NCBI GenBank assembly: GCA_040752275.1
Contig: JBFMFH010000111.1
Coordinates: 1 to 64,000 of the forward strand
Reading direction: 5' to 3'
DNA: 64,000 bases
From: JBFMFH01 sp040752275
GTDB taxonomy: Bacteria > Acidobacteriota > Vicinamibacteria > Vicinamibacterales > JAKQTR01
In this document: positions 58,363 through 64,000 of the stretch, one piece after another
Numbering within the stretch: position 1 is the first letter of the stretch
Layout of the letters: every line of letters starts with the position of its first letter
Program-made: the position numbers and the translations under genes
The notes under the pieces: model-generated
The model's database searches: none
Told to the model about the DNA's origin: nothing
The model's input: the letters and a program-made list of their open reading frames with translations, nothing else

Positions 58363-60003
58363 TCACGAGGTCTCCCCGGTTCCCGAGCCGTTCGACGGCG
58401 TAAGGGTCAGCCGTCGAATCCGGGCGTAGACGCCGGTGATGAGGCTCTTCGCCCGAGCCCGCCGGCGTCCCCGCCTGGATGCCTTTCGGTGGGCACGCAC
58501 GCGCCGGTTCCTCGCACACACCTCGGCGGCTTCGCGCTCGTCCAACATCGCAGCCCTGAGGAGGGGATGATGGCTCAATCCAACGACGTGCCGAGCAAGC
58601 GCGCGTTGCCAGTGGGGTCGGCTGTCGGGCTCCGGCTCAGGCCGGAGGCGGGCCACGGCTTCCACGGACTCGACGAACAGCGGGGTCGCCGGCCGTTCGA
58701 GGCCGAACGGCCGGACGAACGCCTTCAGGAATCGCTGCTGGCGCTCCTGGTAGGCCGAGCCACCCCGCACAGCCGCCTCGAGTTGCCGTACGTGCTCGAC
58801 AAGGGTGCGCGCCACTGTCAGGAGGCCATCCTCCACCTCGAGCAGATACCGGAAGTGCAGCATCCCTTCCTGATGAACGCGCATCTCCGGCGGCGTCACC
58901 GTCAGCACCGGTCGGCCGGCGATCGCGGCCTCGAGAAAGGAGCTGGTGACCAGACCGACGACCGCCGAGCTGTAGTGCAGCGCGTCGAAGTAGTCGGCCT
59001 TGGCCGCCTCACCAGTCTGGCTCGTGGATGTGACAACGACATCACCCAGGTCCTGCCAGTCGCGGTTCTCCCACCCCTCACGGCGTTCTGGATGCGGCCT
59101 GATAAGGAACGCCACGTCCCGCAGATCAGGACTGCCGCTGCCCCGTATGGCCTTGATCCACTGGCGCACGAACGTGCTCTCGCCGGGCTCCGGGGTCAGG
59201 GCCGAGCAGACGTACATGAGGAAGGGTCGGCCAGTCGGCAGGCCGGCGTCACGGGCGAAGGCGCTCGGCGACCGGCTCGGCCGGCGTCCAAACCACTGGT
59301 CGTAGACCTGGGCACCCGTGACCACGATGCGCTCGGCAGGGAGGCCGTGCATGTCAATCGCCTCCTGCTTCTGCGTATCGTTCCAGACCAGCACGCGGTC
59401 CGGGACGATCCGGATCAACCCCTTGCTCGACAGATGATCCCAGCTGTAGACGCACGCGATCGTTGGGATGCCGGCGGCCCTCGCGCTCCGCAGGTGATCC
59501 AACTGCGGCGCCCGCGGCATCGTCGTTGACGCCAGCAGGAGGACGTCCGGCCGTTCGACAGCCAGCCACTGATCCATGGCCGCGTTCCGGGGCAACGCCG
59601 CGTCCAGCGCGTTGAGCGCCCGGGACACGGCGTGCCTGCCGGCACGGGAATTCACGCCGGGTACGGCAAGCAGCGCGCGCAGGCCTCTCGGTGCCCTCCC
59701 GGCGGCCCGGGTCTTCAACTTGGGAAACCGGTCGTAGCGGGGATCGAGGAACCGAAGGTACACCAACGTGCTTCTCAACCGCTGTGCGAAACGGAACCAT
59801 GGTTCCTCGGCACAGCTCGGCGCGAACATCCGGCGAATCCTCGGGTGCCGCGCCACGAGCGTGTCCGCCAGGGTCTCGCCGCCGAGATTGTCGTGTTCAT
59901 CGGCCAGCAGCACCACATCGTGTCCCCGCGTCGCGAGCTCGACGACGACGGACTCGAAGTTCCGGAAGAGGCCGAAGTGCAGGGCCGAAAGAGCGATCTT
60001 CAC
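58363..60003 (-). CDS. GT-B-like glycosyltransferase, SWDHLSSK family, stand-alone
   Basis: 546 aa from GTG 60003. The N-terminal Rossmann half begins IALSALHFGLFRNFESVVVELATRGHDVVLLAD. The central CVYSWDHLSSKGLIRIVPDRVLVWNDTQKQEAIDMHGLP and VVTGAQVYDQWF blocks and the later FLIRPHPERR and SSAVVGLVTSSFLEAAIAGRPVLTV resemble capsule glycosyltransferases of the CDP-glycerol-transferase fold. The last 60 residues are strongly basic. Its core is the homologue of the N-terminal half of the gene at 61883, where the GPW-GFE domain is fused after the basic linker. Here the protein stops in that linker. Confidence 0.72.
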   Translation of the reverse strand: MKIALSALHFGLFRNFESVVVELATRGHDVVLLADEHDNLGGETLADTLVARHPRIRRMFAPSCAEEPWFRFAQRLRSTLVYLRFLDPRYDRFPKLKTRAAGRAPRGLRALLAVPGVNSRAGRHAVSRALNALDAALPRNAAMDQWLAVERPDVLLLASTTMPRAPQLDHLRSARAAGIPTIACVYSWDHLSSKGLIRIVPDRVLVWNDTQKQEAIDMHGLPAERIVVTGAQVYDQWFGRRPSRSPSAFARDAGLPTGRPFLMYVCSALTPEPGESTFVRQWIKAIRGSGSPDLRDVAFLIRPHPERREGWENRDWQDLGDVVVTSTSQTGEAAKADYFDALHYSSAVVGLVTSSFLEAAIAGRPVLTVTPPEMRVHQEGMLHFRYLLEVEDGLLTVARTLVEHVRQLEAAVRGGSAYQERQQRFLKAFVRPFGLERPATPLFVESVEAVARLRPEPEPDSRPHWQRALARHVVGLSHHPLLRAAMLDEREAAEVCARNRRVRAHRKASRRGRRRARAKSLITGVYARIRRLTLTPSNGSGTGETS

Positions 60004-60016
60004 GGGCGTCCTGTCA

Positions 60017-60733
60017 TCAGGATCGACCCTCGCCTGACGTCCACGTTCGCATCAACACCCACTCGGCGAGCTCCAGATCCCACGCCGTGTCGATGTCGAT
60101 CGATTCGCGTTCGCTCATGATGAACGGCCGGCAGTCGTTCCCGAACAGGCTCCCCTGGCCGACAAGGCAGGAGGCGCGGACCACGAGGACGGCCGGGCCA
60201 TTGCGGCTGTAGAGTCTCGGCTTGTCCTGACGGCGAGTAACCGTGCGACCCTCCGCGTACGGCACCAGACGGCCGTCTTCGAGCTTCATGACCGAGACCG
60301 GGTTGAACTGGTGCGGCACCTCCACCACGGAGACAACCGAGTCCGCGCCGCTCTCGGCCAGCAGGCCCACGGCGGCGTCAATGTGCGTCGACGTCCTCAA
60401 GGGTGAGGTGGGCTGCAGCAGCACCACCACATCAGTGTCGAATCCCCCGGCGTCCCGCAGCGTCTCGACCGCGTTCCTGAGCACGTCGACCATAGGCGTG
60501 TCATCCGCCGCGAGACTAGGGGGCCTCAGGAATGGCACCTCCAGGCCGAGGGCTCTCGCCGCTGCCGCGATGTCCTCGTCCTCCGTGCTGACGATCGTGC
60601 GCGTGAGCCGGCTGCTGCCGCGCACCGCTTCTGCGGTCCAGGCGAGCAACGAACGGCCGGCCAGGGGCGCGAGGTTCTTTCGTGGAATCCCTTTCGATCC
60701 GCCGCGCGCCGGGATGACGCCGAGGACTGTCAC
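60017..60733 (-). CDS. neuA: CMP-nonulosonate cytidylyltransferase (third copy)
   Basis: 238 aa from GTG 60733, 2 nt after the neuC stop. IPARGGSKGIPRKN (7-20), VSTEDEDIAAAARALGLEVPFLRP, LLQPTSPLRTSTHI and VVSVVEVPHQFNPVSVMKLEDGRLVPY match NeuA and especially the copy at 53154. Identical length (238 aa) and shared blocks suggest duplication. It makes CMP-activated nonulosonic acid together with the neuC directly upstream. Confidence 0.92.
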   Translation of the reverse strand: MTVLGVIPARGGSKGIPRKNLAPLAGRSLLAWTAEAVRGSSRLTRTIVSTEDEDIAAAARALGLEVPFLRPPSLAADDTPMVDVLRNAVETLRDAGGFDTDVVVLLQPTSPLRTSTHIDAAVGLLAESGADSVVSVVEVPHQFNPVSVMKLEDGRLVPYAEGRTVTRRQDKPRLYSRNGPAVLVVRASCLVGQGSLFGNDCRPFIMSERESIDIDTAWDLELAEWVLMRTWTSGEGRS

Positions 60734-60735
60734 GG

Positions 60736-61890
60736 TCAGTAGCGGATCCGTTTCTGGATCTGCAGGGGCGCGCCGGCGAGGATGTCGGCGATCCGGCTCC
60801 CCGCTCGGCCGTCTCCGTAGATGTGCTCCGAGGGGTACCGACCGTGGGCGACCTGCCGCCTGATCGCATCCACGATCGCCTGTCGGTCGTGCGGTACGTC
60901 GATCACGTTGCGGCCACGCTCCCGTCCATCCTGCCTGGAGCCGATGTTCACCGTCGGCGTTCCCAGGTACGCGCCCTCCCGGATCGGTGCCGAGGAGTTG
61001 CCGACCAGACAGGCGGTGCACGTCATCAGCCGCACGTACGTCTCGACCGCGAAGTTCTTGTAGAACCGGACGTACGCCGGCTGTCGCTGCTCCCGGAACT
61101 TGCGCATCCCCCGGGCCACGTCGTCCGAGCCCGCGTCCACGTTGGGCCAGAGCATGATCGTGGGCATTCTGAGGATGTCGAGTGCTTCGAGCGTCTCGTG
61201 AATCTGCTGCTCGCCCTGCCCGTACTCGGTCGTGACCGGGTGCTGGCTCACGACGAGGAACGGCTTTCCGATGTCGACGTGTCCTCCGACTCCCTCGCGG
61301 TCGAGCCAGTCGGCGTCGAGCCCATCCGGCGCCTCGCGGGCGATGTCGGCCACCAGGTCGATTCGCGGGCAGCCGACGACGTGCACTGTCGAGGGATCCT
61401 CACCCATCCGGACGATGCGGTCACCCGCGGCGCGGTTGGCGGCGAAGTGCAGGTGCGAGAGCTTCGTGACGGCGTGCCGGATGCTCTCATCGATCGTGCC
61501 CGTCACCTCGCCACCCATGGTGTGGGCCACGGGGATGTTCATGTAGGCCGCCGCCACCGCGGTGGCCATCGTCTCGAACCGGTCGCCGACGCTCACCACG
61601 ACGTCGGGCTGCAACAGCCCGAAGAGCGTCGGCAACTCGAGCAACGCCAGCCCGGTCGACTTCGCCATCGTGCCGGGTGTCTCGCCTTCGATGATGATGT
61701 TGACCCGCGCATCCGGCTTGAAGCCGTCGCGTTCGATGATGTCCACGACCGACCCGAAGCGGTCGAGCACGGCCGAGGCGCCGACGATGAGCTGCAGTTC
61801 GAGCGCGGCGTGGGCCCTCACCGCCGTCATGACCGACTTGATGCTGCTGTAGTTGGCTCGGGAGCCGACGACGACGCACACCTTACGCAT
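60736..61890 (-). CDS. neuC: UDP-GlcNAc 2-epimerase (hydrolysing), NeuC (second copy)
   Basis: 384 aa from ATG 61890, overlapping the upstream gene by 8 bp. VVVGSRANYSSIKSVM, VGDRFETMATAVAAAYMNIPVAHTMGGEVTGTIDESIRHAVTKLSHLHF and GNSSAPIREGAYLGTPTVNIGSRQDGRERG identify it. It is the same length as the NeuC at 54786 and co-linear with it throughout. Each copy has its own neuA downstream. The two enzymes may use different UDP-sugars, or one may be redundant. Confidence 0.93.
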   Translation of the reverse strand: MRKVCVVVGSRANYSSIKSVMTAVRAHAALELQLIVGASAVLDRFGSVVDIIERDGFKPDARVNIIIEGETPGTMAKSTGLALLELPTLFGLLQPDVVVSVGDRFETMATAVAAAYMNIPVAHTMGGEVTGTIDESIRHAVTKLSHLHFAANRAAGDRIVRMGEDPSTVHVVGCPRIDLVADIAREAPDGLDADWLDREGVGGHVDIGKPFLVVSQHPVTTEYGQGEQQIHETLEALDILRMPTIMLWPNVDAGSDDVARGMRKFREQRQPAYVRFYKNFAVETYVRLMTCTACLVGNSSAPIREGAYLGTPTVNIGSRQDGRERGRNVIDVPHDRQAIVDAIRRQVAHGRYPSEHIYGDGRAGSRIADILAGAPLQIQKRIRY

Positions 61891-64000
61891 AGGCCTGGTC
61901 CCGCACGGGAATGGGGCCCGGCGCTCCTGGACCGCCGAGCGTGGATTCTGCAAACGCCGCGTCATCCAGGCTCATGACCACATAAGGAGCGGCTGACCGC
62001 TCCCTGAACGTGCGCAGCGCCACGGCCAGATGATCTTGGCGGAAACCCTGGGGATCCGAATAGAGCCCCACCGTCGGTGTTCCGCAGAGCGGGCCCAGAT
62101 ACGAGAACCCGCCGTAGGTGCAGACGAACGCCTGGGCGGCCGTGACGATCTGGGTCTGGACGTCGAGATTGTTCGACGGGGTGAGCAGGTGTTCGACCTG
62201 CACAACCCGCTCTGAATGCTCGATCGGCAGGTCGACGTGGTCATCGTACTGGCGGCCGCCATGGAGCAGCACGACGTGCCCCCTCCCGGTCAGCCTCGAC
62301 AGAAGACGGCCCGTGAACTCCCGCGAGACCGAACCGGCCGGCAACCCGTCGTTGCTGTACAGCTTCACCGCCACGTACGGCCGAGGAAGCGTGGCTGCGG
62401 CCTCACGGCTCGGCACGCTCAACGTCCGTGGCGCCGTGTACCGGCGCACCACGTTCCAGCCCGCCGCGTGGATCCAGAACGGACGGAACGTTCCGTACAT
62501 GAGGCTGGGGTGCAGCCAGTCGACTGGTCCCAGTCCAAGCCGCCGCCGGGCGGCGCCGAGCATCTCTTCGTCGAAAACCGAGACGCTGAAGTGCTTCTGG
62601 CCATCGGCCTCGGTCACACGCTGCTGGTTGCGGCTGCGGAACTCTTCCACGCTGCACAGGTCGAACACCTCGACATAGCGTCCGCCGATGTCGCCGTACC
62701 AACTCGCGGCCCCGCCCCGCGACAACACGACCACGCGTTCGCGGCGAACCTGCGCGTACGACTTGGCCCAGCGCAGGAACGGAATCCAGTACAAGAGCTC
62801 GAACCCGACCTCGCTCATCCACGGCCCGACGACCACCGGGCGCCGGCTGCGCCTGACGTCCTCGAGGGTCTCAAGCAGGTGCCGGATCTCGTCCGAGCGG
62901 TCGAAGTCCTCCAATCGCAGCGCCCGGCGCCGCGTGGTCGAGGGTTTCAACACCCGGCTGAGACGCGTGATCTCGTCGCGACCGCGACGGCGGCGTCGCT
63001 CGATCGCACGGGTGGAACGCTGGTACCGCTTGCGCACGGCGCGCGCGGCGGACTGGGCGAGATGGGGCGCCCGGCTCCGTACTGATGCCGCATGTCCGTA
63101 GGCCCGCAGCACACGCGCGGTGCCCCGTTGATACCAGGTCTGCTCCACCGGAGCCGGAGACGGCGCGTGCGTGAGGCCCTCGACGGCATCGGCAAAGCGC
63201 GGCGTGGCAGGCTCGCGGAGACCGAACGGCCGGATGAATGCCTCCAGGAATCCGTTGTGGTCGACCCGGCCTCCAGACGCCACCGCAGCCGACAACTGTC
63301 TGAGGTGTTCGTCAATCGAATCCGCCGTTTGCAGCAGGCCACCGCCAACCTCGGTCAGGTATCGAAAGTGAATCGTGCCCTGCTGGCTCTTCCAGAACTC
63401 CTTCTGGAGAATGGCGAGCAGCGGCTTTCCGGCGATGCCGGCTTCGAGAAACGCGCTGGTGTTGAGGCCCACGACCGCGCTCGCGTAGAACAGGGCGTCG
63501 AAGTAGTCCGCGCGGGCGAGATCATCGATCGGATTGGAGCCATGGACGGCAACGTCCAGGCCCGCCGCCTCCTGTCCTCGCCACTCGTCCAATCGGCCGG
63601 GGTGGGGTCTCAGGAGTATCCCGAGTCCCGCGAGCGTCTCGTCGGCGCTCTCGCGCACGGCGCGGATCCAGCGCCGGGTGAACTCCACCTCTGGCGGATC
63701 GCCGCGAAACAGCGACGAACAGACGTACAGCACGAACGGGCGATCCGGCCGCAACCCCATGTCCCGGCAGAAGGCGTCCCGCGGCCGGCTCGGTGTCCTG
63801 TCGAACCACTGGTCGTAGCACTGCGCGCCGGTGACCGCAATCCGCTCCGGCGGCACGCCGTGCATCTCGATGGCCTCACGACGCTGCGTCTCGTTCCAGA
63901 CGGTCATCACGTCAGGCTGGATCCGGATGAGTGCCTTGCTCGACAGATGGTCCCAGCTTCCCACGGCGAGCATCGTCCGACAGCCCGCCGCCCTGGCGCC
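61883..64000 (-). CDS. Two-module glycosyltransferase fusion (SWDHLSSK + GPW-GFE), 5-prime end outside window
   Basis: At least 706 codons; the frame stays open to the right edge, and the aligned relative at 58363 shows about 180 residues missing. The N-terminal module has SWDHLSSKALIRIQPDVMTVWNETQRREAIEMHGVP and AVTGAQCYDQWF, as in 58363-60003. A basic linker follows (RKRYQRSTRAIERRRRRGRDE). The C-terminal module has GPWMSEVGFELLYWIPFLRW, VLSRGGAASWYGDIGGRYVEVFDL and NNLDVQTQIVTAAQAFVCTYGGFSYLGPLCGTPTVGL. It is therefore a bifunctional or self-coupled transferase. It is the first gene of the visible run and probably acts with the neuC-neuA pair that overlaps it. Confidence 0.75.
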   Translation of the reverse strand, partial: GARAAGCRTMLAVGSWDHLSSKALIRIQPDVMTVWNETQRREAIEMHGVPPERIAVTGAQCYDQWFDRTPSRPRDAFCRDMGLRPDRPFVLYVCSSLFRGDPPEVEFTRRWIRAVRESADETLAGLGILLRPHPGRLDEWRGQEAAGLDVAVHGSNPIDDLARADYFDALFYASAVVGLNTSAFLEAGIAGKPLLAILQKEFWKSQQGTIHFRYLTEVGGGLLQTADSIDEHLRQLSAAVASGGRVDHNGFLEAFIRPFGLREPATPRFADAVEGLTHAPSPAPVEQTWYQRGTARVLRAYGHAASVRSRAPHLAQSAARAVRKRYQRSTRAIERRRRRGRDEITRLSRVLKPSTTRRRALRLEDFDRSDEIRHLLETLEDVRRSRRPVVVGPWMSEVGFELLYWIPFLRWAKSYAQVRRERVVVLSRGGAASWYGDIGGRYVEVFDLCSVEEFRSRNQQRVTEADGQKHFSVSVFDEEMLGAARRRLGLGPVDWLHPSLMYGTFRPFWIHAAGWNVVRRYTAPRTLSVPSREAAATLPRPYVAVKLYSNDGLPAGSVSREFTGRLLSRLTGRGHVVLLHGGRQYDDHVDLPIEHSERVVQVEHLLTPSNNLDVQTQIVTAAQAFVCTYGGFSYLGPLCGTPTVGLYSDPQGFRQDHLAVALRTFRERSAAPYVVMSLDDAAFAESTLGGPGAPGPIPVRDQAYA

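Noticed and set aside
1..64000. tRNA or rRNA genes
   Set aside because: I looked for T-loop-like GTTCGANTC words with flanking stems and for conserved rRNA stretches and found no convincing cloverleaf or rRNA segment. A tRNAscan-type search would be decisive.

Overview
The window is a GC-rich bacterial chromosome segment with 57 protein-coding genes, one of them cut by the right edge, and one gene remnant. I saw no rRNA, tRNA, CRISPR array or insertion sequence. The cell envelope is clearly Gram-negative: there is a CsgG-type lipoprotein-pathway protein, a SurA-like chaperone, an outer-membrane barrel, an O-antigen ligase and an ABC O-antigen exporter. Dispersed seven-base repeats of the GGGATTC type and the mfd/surA-like neighbourhood remind me of Acidobacteriota of the Vicinamibacteria type. 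That assignment is inference, not proof.

Region 1 (1-18 kb) is housekeeping and regulation. It holds a CsgG-like protein, the copper ATPase copA, a HAD hydrolase, a hybrid histidine kinase with an NtrC-type regulator, a NusG-like antiterminator, a FliA/WhiG-type sigma factor coupled to a tiny histidine-kinase-like protein, a small excisionase-type HTH protein, a degenerate sigma-54 activator, a SurA-like chaperone, a small basic protein and mfd. The sigma-factor operon has a textbook sigma-54 promoter (9964-9978) with two palindromic sites 160-200 bp upstream. copA, mfd and the HAD gene carry in-frame insertions made of short repeats.

Region 2 (18-23.7 kb) has an O-antigen ligase coupled to a heptose-1-phosphate adenylyltransferase, a small beta-barrel protein, an AbiEi/AbiEii toxin-antitoxin pair with an AT-rich operator, and the decayed end of a DUF4143 ATPase.

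Region 3 (23.7-64 kb) is one very long minus-strand gene run, read right to left, for a complex surface glycan. Most genes touch or overlap by 4 bp. It contains two neuA-neuC modules with one neuB, a second neuB-like gene lying with an SDR, an aldehyde dehydrogenase, a third neuA-like gene, a split transketolase and a HAD phosphatase, and a WbpB/WbpD/WbpE-like trio for a diacetylated aminouronic acid. It also has dehydrogenases/epimerases, methyltransferases, a GtrB-like glycosyltransferase, a Wzm/Wzt exporter, and an HflK/HflC pair. Three proteins share a signature (GPW..E.GFE..YW.PF.RW) that I cannot place in a named family; they look like unclassified GT-B glycosyltransferases, and one is fused to a second glycosyltransferase-like module.

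Together, region 3 would make nucleotide-activated nonulosonic and aminouronic sugars, assemble and decorate a chain, and export it by ABC transporter. Region 2 would attach it to lipid A core, and region 1 regulators may control long-operon transcription and motility-type genes. The seven-base repeats stop at about 17 kb, so the glycan locus has a different history from its left flank.
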